This document shows, piece by piece, positions 16,305-25,280 of a stretch of DNA of 64,000 nt. Location of the stretch: assembly GCF_003626635.1 (NCBI RefSeq), contig NZ_RAZT01000001.1, positions 434,001 through 498,000 on the forward strand. The letters are read 5' to 3'. The notes under the pieces were generated by a model, which did not search any database, had not been told where the DNA came from, and worked only from the letters and a program-made list of their open reading frames with translations. A program made the position numbers and the translations under genes. The DNA comes from Micromonospora musae. GTDB lineage: Bacteria; Actinomycetota; Actinomycetes; Mycobacteriales; Micromonosporaceae. How positions within the stretch are numbered: position 1 is the first letter of the stretch; the number at the start of each line of letters is the position of its first letter.

Positions 16305-17879
16305 CTAGGCGGAGACGTGGGCCACGCCGGGTCGCCCGCTCTGCACGTGGACGCGGGCCCGGGTGCTGACCGGGGCGTTCGGCGCGTTGACGAAGGGCAC
16401 CACCCGGTAGTCCGTGTACATCTCGCGGCGGCCGAGGTGGCAGACCTGATAGCCCCGCTGGGAGTTGTGGAATCGCATGTGCGGGTTCTCGGCGAGCCAC
16501 GTCACGCCGAGCGCGTCCATGTCGGTCCCGTTGCCGCCCGAGCTGATCGACGTGCCGAGGAACTCGGTGCCGATCGTGCGCGAGCGCGGTTCGGAGAAGT
16601 CCAGCTTGAGGTCGGCGGCCACGCTCCGATGGGCGTCGCCGGTGATGATGATGAAGTTCTCGACGTGGCGGCGGGCCACGCCGTCGAAGAGCCGCTGACG
16701 CGCGGCGGCGTACCCGTCCCAGGTGTCCATGCCGAACGTCTCGGGCTCGCCGTCGGTGTGGTCGGCCTCCATGGCGAAGATCTGGTTGCCGAGCACGTTC
16801 CAGCGGGCGGTGGAGGCCCCCAGCCCGGCCAGCAGCCACGTCTCCTGCTTCGCGCCGAGCATCTGCCGCTTCGGGTCCCAGCGCAGCGACTGGTCGGTGA
16901 GCTGCTGGTCGCGGAACCGGCGGGTGTCGAGCACGTCGAGCTGCAGCAGGTCGCCGAAGCGCAGCCGCCGGTAGACCTGCATCTCCGGGCCGCGCGGCAT
17001 CGACGCGGCGCGCAGCGGCAGGTTCTCGTAGTACGCCTGGTAGGCGGCGGCCCGGCGGAGCCGGAACACGGCCGGGTCCTGGTCGGGCTCGGTGTCGGGC
17101 TGCGAATGGTCACCGGCCCAGTTGTTCTCGACGTCGTGGTCGTCGGGGGCGACCACCCAGGGCGCGGCGGCGTGCGCCGCCTGGAGCGCGGGGTCGAGCT
17201 TGTACTGCGCGTACCGGATCCGGTAGTCCGTCAGGGAGAACGTCTCCGTCGCCGGGAGGTGCGCGCGACCGATGGTGCCGGCTCCCCCGCCCTCGTAGAT
17301 GTAGTCGCCGAGGTGCACCACGAGGTCGAGGTCCTCGCGGGCCATGTGCTCGTACGCAGTGAAGTAACCGTCGGTGTAGGCCTGGCAGCTCGCGTAGGCG
17401 AACGTCAACGACTGCAGGGCGGCGCCGGGGCGCGGCGCGGTGCGGGTCCGGCCCACCGGGCTGACCTGGTCCGCGACGCGGAACCGGTACCAGTAGACGC
17501 GGTCCGGTCGCAGGCCGTGCACCTCGGCGTGCACCGAGTGCGCCCAGTCGGGAGTCGCGCGGTGCACGCCACGGCGCACGACGTGGCGGAACCGCTCGTC
17601 CTCCGCCACCTCCCACCGCACGTTCACAACGCGGTGAGGCATGCCGCCGAGCCCGTCGCCCGCCAGCGGGTCAGGCGCCAGGCGGGTCCAGAGCACGACT
17701 CCGTCGGGGGTCGGGTCGCCGGACGCGACACCGAGGGTGAACGCGTAGCCGGGCAGGGTGATCCGGTCGTTCGAGGCGGCGGACGTCGCCGACGCCGGGT
17801 CGGCGGCGAAGATCGCCGCACCGGCGGCGACACCGCCGAGGGCGAGGAAGCGGCGGCGCGGCAGCGGGGAGTGCGTCAT
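16305..17879 (-). CDS. phoD: Alkaline phosphatase D family phosphodiesterase/phosphatase (first copy)
   Basis: 524 residues. The ATG at 17879 gives a twin-arginine signal (PLPRRRFLALGGVAAG) with cleavage near residue 40. An N-terminal Ig-like PhoD_N domain (FTLGVASGDPTPDGVVLWTRLAP) is followed by the catalytic domain: FAYASCQAY, VVHLGDYIYEG, APDDHDVENNWAG and IITGDAHRS carry the Asp, Tyr, Cys, Asn and His ligands of the Fe/Ca centre. It releases phosphate from phosphodiesters, including teichoic acids, outside the cell. It is monocistronic, closed by two hairpins. A paralogue with the same plan is at 30916-32442. Confidence 0.9.
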   Translation of the reverse strand: MTHSPLPRRRFLALGGVAAGAAIFAADPASATSAASNDRITLPGYAFTLGVASGDPTPDGVVLWTRLAPDPLAGDGLGGMPHRVVNVRWEVAEDERFRHVVRRGVHRATPDWAHSVHAEVHGLRPDRVYWYRFRVADQVSPVGRTRTAPRPGAALQSLTFAYASCQAYTDGYFTAYEHMAREDLDLVVHLGDYIYEGGGAGTIGRAHLPATETFSLTDYRIRYAQYKLDPALQAAHAAAPWVVAPDDHDVENNWAGDHSQPDTEPDQDPAVFRLRRAAAYQAYYENLPLRAASMPRGPEMQVYRRLRFGDLLQLDVLDTRRFRDQQLTDQSLRWDPKRQMLGAKQETWLLAGLGASTARWNVLGNQIFAMEADHTDGEPETFGMDTWDGYAAARQRLFDGVARRHVENFIIITGDAHRSVAADLKLDFSEPRSRTIGTEFLGTSISSGGNGTDMDALGVTWLAENPHMRFHNSQRGYQVCHLGRREMYTDYRVVPFVNAPNAPVSTRARVHVQSGRPGVAHVSA

Positions 17880-18103
17880 GTGGAGGGTCGCCTTCCGGGC
17901 AGGGGTCCTTGCGCCCCTCATCCCAGCCGTCAGACGTGACACCCACCGGAACGAGCCGTGAACAGAGTCGGCGGCGCCGCAGCGACTGGGCGAAGTCGAT
18001 CCTTCTTTCCCGGCCGTGGGCGTGCCGCGCCGAAGCCGCTCAGCCCCGGCGTCGAGTGTGGACTCTCACCGCCGCGACGGCGCCCGTGGACGCGTCGCGC
18101 CGG

Positions 18104-19183
18104 TCACGGCGCCTGCGGGGTGAGCAGATAGTCGTCGGCGTCGGGATTCCACCGCAGCTGAACGGCGCCGGCAGTGGCGGCCGCCTTGCAGAACTGCAGG
18201 AAGCTGCGGTAGCCGAGCTTCTTCTCGCTGAAGTCGGGCCGGGCCCGGCGGAGCTGGTCCTTCAGGCCGGAGAGTGCCACCGCACCGCCCTCGCCCGCCA
18301 CGTCGGCGACCACGGTTCGGAGCAGCCCGAACGCCGACTCCCGGTCGCCGTGCTCGGGCAGGGACACCTCGGGGTCACCCTTCGCGGGGCCCTCGGCCAA
18401 CTCGACGACGTTGTGCTCGGCGAGGTGCCGCAGAAGCTCCCCGAAGGTGCGGAACCCGTAGTCGGACTCGGTGAAGGTGGGATCCTTGCGCAGCAGGGTC
18501 CGCTTCAGCCGGGAGGCGGTCACCTCTCCGCCGGAGCTGCCCTGCAGGCCCGCGACCGTCTGCGCCACGAGCGCGGCGAGCGCCTCGACGTCACGTACGG
18601 GTTCCTCGACGGCGGGCTGGGACTCGTTCTCCTGCACGGCCTGCTGGGGCCCCTGACTCGGCAGGGGGGCGGCGGGACGGGTACGGCGGGACCGGGCGGG
18701 CGGGACCTCCACGCCCTCGAGGCGGTCGTAGAAGAGGAACTCGTCGCAGGCGGGGGGCAGCAGCGCCGAGGTGGACTTCTCGACCCCGACGCCGACGACC
18801 CGCTTGTTGAGCTCGCGGAGCTTGTGGACCAGCGGCGTGAAGTCGCTGTCGCCGGTGCAGATCACGAAGGTCGAGATGTAGTCCCGCTCGAAGGCCAGCT
18901 CCACGGCGTCGACCGCCATCTTGATGTCGGCCGCGTTCTTGCGGGAGGCCCCCATCCGCTGGGGAATCTCGATGAGTTCGACGTGGCTGCGGGTGAGCAT
19001 CCGCCGGTCCTCGTCGAAGTACGACCAGTCGGCGTACGCCCGGCGTACCACCACGCGTCCCCGCTCGGCGAGGGCGTCGGCGATGGGACGGAAGTCGAAG
19101 GCCGTCCCGCCGAGGTGGTCACGGAACCCCAGGGCGAGGTTCTCGTAGTCGAGGAAAAGGGCAATCCGGTCTTCTTGCTCCAC
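18104..19183 (-). CDS. NYN-domain RNase-like protein with two OST-HTH/LOTUS domains
   Basis: 359 residues, cytoplasmic. The N-terminal NYN (PIN-like) nuclease domain (about 5-160) shows ALFLDYENLALG, AADIKMAVDAVELAF and FVICTGDSDFTPLVHKLRE, with the conserved aspartates of the metal site (Asp12, and those in AADIK and GDSDF). A proline/glutamine-rich linker leads to two OST-HTH/LOTUS winged-helix domains (about 205-275 and 283-355: VTASRLKRTLLRKDPTFTESDYGFRTF and VALSGLKDQLRRARPDFSEKKLGYRSF). Likely a sequence- or structure-directed RNA nuclease. It stands alone between LtrA and phoD. Confidence 0.9.
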   Translation of the reverse strand: MEQEDRIALFLDYENLALGFRDHLGGTAFDFRPIADALAERGRVVVRRAYADWSYFDEDRRMLTRSHVELIEIPQRMGASRKNAADIKMAVDAVELAFERDYISTFVICTGDSDFTPLVHKLRELNKRVVGVGVEKSTSALLPPACDEFLFYDRLEGVEVPPARSRRTRPAAPLPSQGPQQAVQENESQPAVEEPVRDVEALAALVAQTVAGLQGSSGGEVTASRLKRTLLRKDPTFTESDYGFRTFGELLRHLAEHNVVELAEGPAKGDPEVSLPEHGDRESAFGLLRTVVADVAGEGGAVALSGLKDQLRRARPDFSEKKLGYRSFLQFCKAAATAGAVQLRWNPDADDYLLTPQAP

Positions 19184-19287
19184 GGAGGCAGCTTAGCGCC
19201 GAATCATTGAACGTTGATGGCCGAGGGTCAGCGATTGCAGGCGGATCATCCGGACCCGGGGGCCTGTCACGCGGGGTCCGGGTCCCG

Positions 19288-20469
19288 CTACGGCCGTCTG
19301 TCCCGTGGTGCGGCTGGCGGGTGCTTCCGCGCGTCCCGCGCATCCGAGAGGACGATGGCGGCGAGGACCGCGGCGACGGCGACAGCGGCCAGCAGCGGTG
19401 GGGCGAACAGCAGCGGCGCCGCCAGCCCGAGCAGGATGAGCAGGGCGATCGGTCGGTCTGGCGAAACCCGACCGAAGACCGTGTGTTCCAGGAGGGCCCG
19501 TCCCACGATGAACAGCGCGGGTCCGCCGACGAGGACGGCGACCCACGCCGGGTCGCTGCGACCGAGCGGTTGGGTGATGACGAGTTCGTCGCCGACCGCA
19601 GTGACGACCACGCCGGCCACCATTGTCAGGTGGGCGAGCGCCATGGGGCGGGCCAGCCGTATCGGATCGGCCGCGACGTCGATGGCTTCGGCAAGCAGTT
19701 CTCCGGCGCGGAAGACGTAGATCCTCCAGAGGAGCACGGTGGTGAGGACCGAGGCAGCGAAGGCGCCGGTGCGATCGGCGGTGTAGTCCGTCCGGGTGAA
19801 GGTGAGCCCCGTGACGAGGATCAGTTCGCCGAGGGCGATGATGAAGAGTTGGCGGTGCCGCTCCGCCATATGCTCGGCGGCGACGGGCCACTCGGGTGCG
19901 GTTATCCGCCCGAGCGGTGGGGTGGGAAACCGGAGGGTGAACCCGGCGTAGTTGATCGCCGCGCCGAGGGTCCAGAGCACGGCGCGTGCGGCATCGCCGG
20001 TGACACTGCCCACTATCCAGAGCACGCCGGTGCCGGTGGACCAGATGAGGAGTCGCCAGCCGGTACGTCTTTCCGGTTGGGGCAGGGCGACGGCGAAGAA
20101 GAGCGCCATCGCGATCTGGAGTACGGCGTAAACGCTCGCGAATACAACGCTGCGCCCGTCGAAGGCGTCGGCCAGAACGGCTGCCATCGCGATACTGGCG
20201 ATCATGGTGCCCAGGACCACCGCCTGGACCGTGGGGCGGCGAGGGTCCAACCGGTTCGTCAGCCACGCCGTAAGGCTCCAGACCCACCACATCGAGAGGA
20301 GCAGCACGAGGGTCTGGTACACCCCCGTCCAGGTCAGCTCCGAGATCAGCTTTCGGGAGAGCTGGGTGAAGGCGAAGACGAACGCCAGGTCGAAGAAGAG
20401 CTCAAGGAGCCCCACCGGCTGCCGTTCCCGGGGCGCCCTGAGTAGGCCGCCTGGCTGTTCGTCCCCCAT
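19288..20469 (-). CDS. ltrA: Low temperature requirement protein A family membrane protein
   Basis: 393 residues with about ten to eleven hydrophobic segments. The family signature VGLLELFFDLAFVFAFTQLS lies near the N-terminus, and AERHRQLFIIALGELILVTG in the middle is equally characteristic. The start at 20469 is preceded by AGGA at 8 bases; longer upstream frames add arginine-rich low-quality sequence. The biochemical role of LtrA is not established; the name comes from a Listeria cold-growth phenotype. It lies 104 bases upstream of the NYN gene on the same strand, but no link is evident. Confidence 0.88.
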   Translation of the reverse strand: MGDEQPGGLLRAPRERQPVGLLELFFDLAFVFAFTQLSRKLISELTWTGVYQTLVLLLSMWWVWSLTAWLTNRLDPRRPTVQAVVLGTMIASIAMAAVLADAFDGRSVVFASVYAVLQIAMALFFAVALPQPERRTGWRLLIWSTGTGVLWIVGSVTGDAARAVLWTLGAAINYAGFTLRFPTPPLGRITAPEWPVAAEHMAERHRQLFIIALGELILVTGLTFTRTDYTADRTGAFAASVLTTVLLWRIYVFRAGELLAEAIDVAADPIRLARPMALAHLTMVAGVVVTAVGDELVITQPLGRSDPAWVAVLVGGPALFIVGRALLEHTVFGRVSPDRPIALLILLGLAAPLLFAPPLLAAVAVAAVLAAIVLSDARDARKHPPAAPRDRRP

Positions 20470-21086
20470 CACCTGCGTCCTACCGTTCTGGACTCCGCGC
20501 CGAGGTCGGATCTCGGCAAACCACCCGAACGGATGGAGCCGCATGTGCACTGGTTGACGAGTCGCCTCGCAGCGTCGGGGATGCCGTGCCAGCACGCCTC
20601 CCGAATCTGCTCCGACCGAAGCCGAACGACGAACGCGGTTTCCCGCAGGTCGGCTTCCTGTCAATTCCGTTCACTTCCGCAGCTACGGTCCATTCGTTTT
20701 CCGGCGCAAATCCCGTTGCGCCGCAAAATCGGCGCCGCGCGAATCCCAGCGACGACAATCCGGTCGCACGACATCCACCTGCAGCACCGCTAGCAGCGAC
20801 TACATGCGGCAGCCATCGATGCGACGATGCGTCGTCGGAGATTTGACATCCGACACGATCGCCCCGGCATGGCTCACTGAATTGGATGATCGGACGACAC
20901 GCGTCGCCTTTCAGGCCGCCCGGATCCCCTGTTCGTGTCGCTCGGTCAATTTAGTTTCGTCTGCTTGTCGCTAACCGGTCAAACGCTTTGCCGAACGGCC
21001 AGGAATACCCATGCTCTCTTCGGGCCCAAAATCGCGGCCCAGTCCACCGGACCGAATACGGTCCGCCCGTGGGGGGAGGAGCATCG
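20470..21086. other. 617-base divergent intergenic region of lower GC
   Basis: Between the ltrA start and the metallopeptidase start. The stretch 20640-21060 is visibly poorer in GC than its neighbours and contains no convincing gene; short frames on both strands lack coding bias. Near the right end is a palindrome CGGACCG-AATA-CGGTCCG (21048-21065), 21 bases before the peptidase start codon, either an operator or a leader hairpin. I can name nothing else in it. Confidence 0.4.
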
Positions 21087-23525
21087 ATGTTCGGTAGGAA
21101 GGCCACCAGACCCGCGAGAACGGCGCTCGCCGTGATCGTGCCGGCTGTTCTGGTGACGCTCGCGGGAGGGGTTGGTCCCGCGTACGCCGCGGACCCGGGC
21201 GAGGACGCGAAGGCTCGCACCACGCCGGCCTATCAACTGGCCAAGGGCGAGGAGTGCGGGCTGCGGCCGTCGGCCGGCAAGAGCGCGAAGGACGAGCAGC
21301 TGAGCTGCCTCGGTGTCGAGGCGAAGCTCGACCGGACGCCGGCGGTGGGAGAGCAGGCGACGCTGCGGGTCACCGTCCGCGCCGCGGGGAAGATCGGACC
21401 GAGCGAGATCAGTGTCGCCCTCCCGGCCGAGCTGGAGTGGGTGCAGGCGCCGGCCGAACTGGGCGTGCAGAAGCGCAGCAGCATCCAGCCCGAGCGGGCC
21501 GGCTCCATCTCCGTGGCGCGGACGACCCAGGCGCTGCGCTCGGGCGACAGCGTCGGGTTCAGCGGTGTGGTCCGGGCGGTCAAGGCGGGTCAGGTGCAGA
21601 TCCAGGCCCGGGCGACCGCGCCGTACGGCCGGGACGTCCAGGCCGGTCAGGACGACGTCTTCCTGACCATCGCGGAGAAGGCGGGAGCGTCCCGGCTCGG
21701 ACACGCGGTCCCCGCGGGCGACAGCTCCACGAAGCGGGTACCCACGACCGAGCGGGCGGCGCGGCCGTCCGGCCAGAAGCCGAAGAGCGTCGGCGCGCAG
21801 AGTGTGACCGGCGAGGCACAGGCCGAGGCGCGGGCCAAGGGGCTCAAGGTGATCGCCCCGCAGGCGCCGTGTGACACCCGGGTCGCCGGGAACTGGAGCT
21901 TCCAGGACCAGAACGGCACCTGGCACAACCAGATGAACATGCAGGTGCAGGTCTGGGACGACGACGTCTTCGGTGACTCGCTGCTCGCCACCGGCGTGAC
22001 CGACGGCGCCGGCAACTACAACATCTGCTTCGACTCGAAGGTCGAGGGCTTCCCGGACAGCGGGAACGCCGACATCTACGTCCGCTTCATCACGTCGAAC
22101 TCCCAGTGGCGGGTGCAGCGCGGTGGCAACCCGCTCTCCTTCCAGACCGGGACGACCAACGACGTGCCCACCGGCAGCACCTTGAACCTCGGTTCGCTCA
22201 CCGCCGCCGACGGCGCGCTGCAGCGCGGTCTGCACGCGTACGACTCCGCGAACGACGCGTGGCTGTGGGTGCCGAAGCCGAACAACCTGTGCTGGGACCA
22301 GGACGACGCGAGCTGCCGCCAGGTGGTCATCAACTGGGCGCCGGACTCGACCGACGGCACGTACTACAACCTGGGCAGCAACCAGGTGCACCTGGCCGCC
22401 GACGACCCGAACGCCCCGGTCACCGTGGTGCACGAGATCGGCCACGCGGTGATGGACGACCTGTACAACGACAACTTCCCCGCCGCGCCGAACTGCAACC
22501 CGCACAGCGTCACCGGCACCAGCTCGGCCGGCTGCGCCTGGACCGAGGGCTGGGCGGAGTGGTTCCCGGCCACCGTCTACAACGACCCGTTCTTCCGCTG
22601 GCCCAACGGCGCCTCCCTCAACCTGGAGAACGCGAGCTGGGGCAACGGCTGGGGCGAGGGCGACACCACCGAGGGTCGGGTCGCCGCCGCGCTGATCGAC
22701 ATCACCGACTCCGCGAACGAGGCGACCTGGGACCGGTACGGCGAGGGGCCGTGGAACATCTGGATGACCTCGCGGCTGCACAACTCGACCACCTTCGCGA
22801 ACTTCTGGGCGCACCGCACCGCCGACGGCTTCAACGTGGCCGACTCCGGGGCCCGCGCCTCGGTGTACCAGAACACGATCGACTACCAGTTCCGGGACCC
22901 GCTGGGCAGCTACGCCCCGCTGACCCGCCCGACACCGACGCCGCCGCACAACTTCGGATACTCGACCTCGTCGGTCTACTGGTCGGTGGTCGCGCTCAAG
23001 CCCAACTCCGGTGACCTGGACCTGCAGCTCTACGACGACCGGGCGCAGGGCGTCTACCTCAGCGGCAGCGCCGCCGGCGGCACCACCGTCGACTTCGTCG
23101 CCGTGGACTCCAACCGCCGGGCGCTGGGTGACTACTACCCGCGGGTGACGAACTGGTCCGGCGGCGGTGGCTACCGCGTCGAGCTCGCCCAGGGCGCCAG
23201 CGTGCTCAACGGCGGCAGCAGCACGATCACGATGGGTACGAACAACGTGGTCGCCGTCCGGGACACGTACCTCACCGCCGGGGTGCCGGTCACCATCTCG
23301 GCGGCGGCCACCAACGTCGGTCAGGACGCTGAGCTGTTCCTGATGAGCAGCGACGCGAACGCGGCCACCTGGATCCGTCCCCGCTCGGGTGCGGCGGCCG
23401 CCGCCACCGGCGGTGGCGCCGGGGCGACCGAGACGATCACCTTCACCCCGGCCCTCTCCGGCTGGTACGGCGTCGTCGTGGTCAACAAGGCCGGCTCCGG
23501 CAACTACACCCTCACCCGGTCCTGA
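21087..23525 (+). CDS. Secreted zinc metallopeptidase-like protein
   Basis: 812 residues; ATG after GGGGGGAGGAGCATCG. Sec signal peptide ending GPAYAA (about 1-33). Residues about 60-200 form a beta-rich domain (cell-surface or propeptide-like); 260-345 another beta-domain (CDTRVAGNWSFQDQNG); then the catalytic region with the zinc motif HEIGH (residues 449-453) in TVVHEIGHAVMDDL and a downstream GCAWTEGWAEWF that may supply the third ligand (gluzincin style). The C-terminal 250 residues resemble pre-peptidase-C-type beta domains (DLDLQLYDD, DAELFLMSS, GWYGVVVVNKAGSGNYTL). Exported protease of unknown target; family not named with certainty. Confidence 0.8.
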   Translation: MFGRKATRPARTALAVIVPAVLVTLAGGVGPAYAADPGEDAKARTTPAYQLAKGEECGLRPSAGKSAKDEQLSCLGVEAKLDRTPAVGEQATLRVTVRAAGKIGPSEISVALPAELEWVQAPAELGVQKRSSIQPERAGSISVARTTQALRSGDSVGFSGVVRAVKAGQVQIQARATAPYGRDVQAGQDDVFLTIAEKAGASRLGHAVPAGDSSTKRVPTTERAARPSGQKPKSVGAQSVTGEAQAEARAKGLKVIAPQAPCDTRVAGNWSFQDQNGTWHNQMNMQVQVWDDDVFGDSLLATGVTDGAGNYNICFDSKVEGFPDSGNADIYVRFITSNSQWRVQRGGNPLSFQTGTTNDVPTGSTLNLGSLTAADGALQRGLHAYDSANDAWLWVPKPNNLCWDQDDASCRQVVINWAPDSTDGTYYNLGSNQVHLAADDPNAPVTVVHEIGHAVMDDLYNDNFPAAPNCNPHSVTGTSSAGCAWTEGWAEWFPATVYNDPFFRWPNGASLNLENASWGNGWGEGDTTEGRVAAALIDITDSANEATWDRYGEGPWNIWMTSRLHNSTTFANFWAHRTADGFNVADSGARASVYQNTIDYQFRDPLGSYAPLTRPTPTPPHNFGYSTSSVYWSVVALKPNSGDLDLQLYDDRAQGVYLSGSAAGGTTVDFVAVDSNRRALGDYYPRVTNWSGGGGYRVELAQGASVLNGGSSTITMGTNNVVAVRDTYLTAGVPVTISAAATNVGQDAELFLMSSDANAATWIRPRSGAAAAATGGGAGATETITFTPALSGWYGVVVVNKAGSGNYTLTRS

Positions 23526-23542
23526 CCGTCCACCTCCTGACC

Positions 23543-23578
23543 GGTCCGGGAGCGCCCGTCGCGGCGCTCCCGGACCGC
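23543..23578 (+). terminator. Hairpin terminator after the metallopeptidase gene
   Basis: 15-bp perfect stem CGGTCCGGGAGCGCC / GGCGCTCCCGGACCG with a 6-base loop, 17 bases after the stop codon. Confidence 0.75.
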
Positions 23579-23674
23579 TCTTCGCGGACCCGCGAACGAT
23601 CCGTCCCGAATTGCACGGAACCGCCGGGCACACCGGCACGTCCGACCGACGTAACCTGACGCGGGAGGCGACAG

Positions 23675-24418
23675 ATGCACCGACTGCTGGCCCTGCTCGC
23701 TGTGCCGGCCGTGCTGGCCTCGACGGTGACCGTGGCGGCCTGCGCGGGCGGCGACCGCAGCGAGCCCGAGCCACCGACGGGCGCAACGACGCTGGTGCTG
23801 CGGCTGAGCGAACTGCCCGGCCTGCTGCCGCCCGGCGGCGTGGCCACCGTCGCTCCGCGCCACTCCCTCTTCGGTGACGGTCGGCTGATCAGCGCCGCGT
23901 CCGGGCCCACCGGGGGGTGGCCACAACTGCGCGTGGACACCGTTTCGACCGAGGACCTGCGCGAGCTGTTCCGTACGGCCGCCGCGCTCCCGGACGAACC
24001 GGGAACGGCGGCCCCGGACGGGCCCGTCGTGCAGGTGGTCGTCGGCACGTCCGGCGGTCGACGCGGCGTCACCCTGGCCCGCGACGACGCGGCGGCCACC
24101 CGGCTACGGGCCGATCTAGCCCGGCACTCCGGCGGTCCGCCGGCACCGTACGAGCCCCCGGCCGTCGCGATCGTCGCCACGCCCGCCGACCCCGCCGAAC
24201 CTGCCCGGCCCTGGCCGTTGCCGACCCTGACCGGCGAGCCGCTGGGCGGCACGTCGGCCGGTTCCACCTGCCTCGTGCTGCGGAGCGCGGAGCTGGACGC
24301 CGCCCGGCGCGCGATCGAAGCCACCGACGGCGACGCGCGGTGGAGCAGCGCGGGCCGGGTGTGGCAGGTGGCCGCACGCCCGCTGCTGCCCGACGAGACC
24401 GGATGCGCCGACCTCTAG
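23675..24418 (+). CDS. Putative lipoprotein of unknown function
   Basis: 247 residues; GGGAGGCGACAG before the ATG. Lipoprotein signal MHRLLALLAVPAVLASTVTV ending VAAC (Cys about 23), then a soluble alpha/beta domain containing two further cysteines (STCLVLRS and ETGCADL). No motif I recognise. It is flanked upstream by a terminator and downstream by the Dps-like gene at 213 bases, so it is probably transcribed alone. Conserved-hypothetical in character. Confidence 0.65.
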   Translation: MHRLLALLAVPAVLASTVTVAACAGGDRSEPEPPTGATTLVLRLSELPGLLPPGGVATVAPRHSLFGDGRLISAASGPTGGWPQLRVDTVSTEDLRELFRTAAALPDEPGTAAPDGPVVQVVVGTSGGRRGVTLARDDAAATRLRADLARHSGGPPAPYEPPAVAIVATPADPAEPARPWPLPTLTGEPLGGTSAGSTCLVLRSAELDAARRAIEATDGDARWSSAGRVWQVAARPLLPDETGCADL

Positions 24419-24630
24419 TCGCTGGTCGCTCACCGGCAGCCCGGACGAGTGACAGCGGCGAAGCGGCGCCCCGGCACGGGGCGAACCGGGAGAGGGTGGG
24501 CGGAGCGTCATGTCTGCCCTGCGTCAGCCGTCCATCGCCGGCGCCCCGCGTAGCGGATCGCCCATCGCTTCCGTGCCGAGGCCGGCCCGGCGCGACGTAC
24601 GGGCAGGCCGATGAGGAGCGAGGAGACGAC

Positions 24631-25206
24631 GTGACCGGAGAGCCGAACACCGCGGACAGCCAACCCCGCCTTCATCAGCACGGCCGGGAGATTCAGGCCT
24701 TCGGCAGTGTCCGCCAGTTGCCGGTCGCTCTGGCGTACGAGGCTCGGTTGTACTCGTGCGAGCGGTTGAACCGGATCCTCGCCGACACCCGCATCCTGCA
24801 CTCGCTGTACAAGAAATACCACTGGCTCATGCGAGGGCACACGTTCTACCAGTTGCATCTCCTGCTCGACAAGCACGCCGACGAGCAGTTGGCGTTGGTC
24901 GACACGCTCGCCGAGCGGGTGCAGACCCTCGGTGGGGTCGCGGTCGGCGATCCGCGCCACGTCGCCGAGCTGACCCGGATCCCCCGCCCGCCGAACGGTG
25001 TCGAGGAGGTTCCCGGGATGCTGTCGCGCCTACTGGAGGCGCACGAGACGATCCTGATCGACGCGCACGACGCGGCGGCCCGGGTCGCCGAGGGCGGTGA
25101 CGACGGCAGCAACGACGTGCTGGTGTCGGATCTGATCCGCACCAACGAGCTACAGGCCTGGTTCGTCGCCGAGCATCTCGTCGACACGCCCGCGGTACGG
25201 GCCTGA
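24631..25206 (+). CDS. dps: Dps/ferritin-like DNA-protection protein
   Basis: 191 residues from the GTG at 24631, preceded by GGAGCGAGGAGACGAC. A four-helix ferritin-like domain: LNRILADTRILHSLYKKYHWLMRGHTFYQLHLLLDKHADEQLALVDTLAERVQTLGG shows the Dps signature, with the ferroxidase residues His (YHWLMRG), Asp (LLLDKHADEQ) and Glu provided between subunits. It oxidises and stores iron with peroxide and can bind DNA in stress. The N-terminal tail is about 35 residues and polar. It converges on the iron-regulated siderophore-reductase gene, separated by a strong hairpin. Confidence 0.9.
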   Translation: MTGEPNTADSQPRLHQHGREIQAFGSVRQLPVALAYEARLYSCERLNRILADTRILHSLYKKYHWLMRGHTFYQLHLLLDKHADEQLALVDTLAERVQTLGGVAVGDPRHVAELTRIPRPPNGVEEVPGMLSRLLEAHETILIDAHDAAARVAEGGDDGSNDVLVSDLIRTNELQAWFVAEHLVDTPAVRA

Positions 25207-25232
25207 ACGTCCGCGCGGACCGGGGAGTACGG

Positions 25233-25280
25233 CACCTCGGGTGTCCCGCCCGTGCCGGCGACGGCGGGACACCCGGGGTG
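25233..25280. terminator. Bidirectional hairpin terminator
   Basis: Long stem 25233-25250 / 25263-25280 (core CGGGTGTCCCGCC with its complement; one T-G wobble) with a 12-base loop. It starts 27 bases after the dps stop and abuts the converging gene's stop at 25281. Confidence 0.8.

Noticed and set aside
20480..20758. 92-residue frame in the ltrA-peptidase gap
   Set aside because: No ribosome site, mixed composition and no recognisable motif; overlaps the ltrA promoter region.
20979..23786. A very long open frame antisense to the secreted metallopeptidase
   Set aside because: High-GC codon bias on the plus strand keeps this frame open. Its translation is low-complexity Arg/Gly/Val-rich, while the plus-strand frame has a signal peptide, ribosome site and HEIGH motif.
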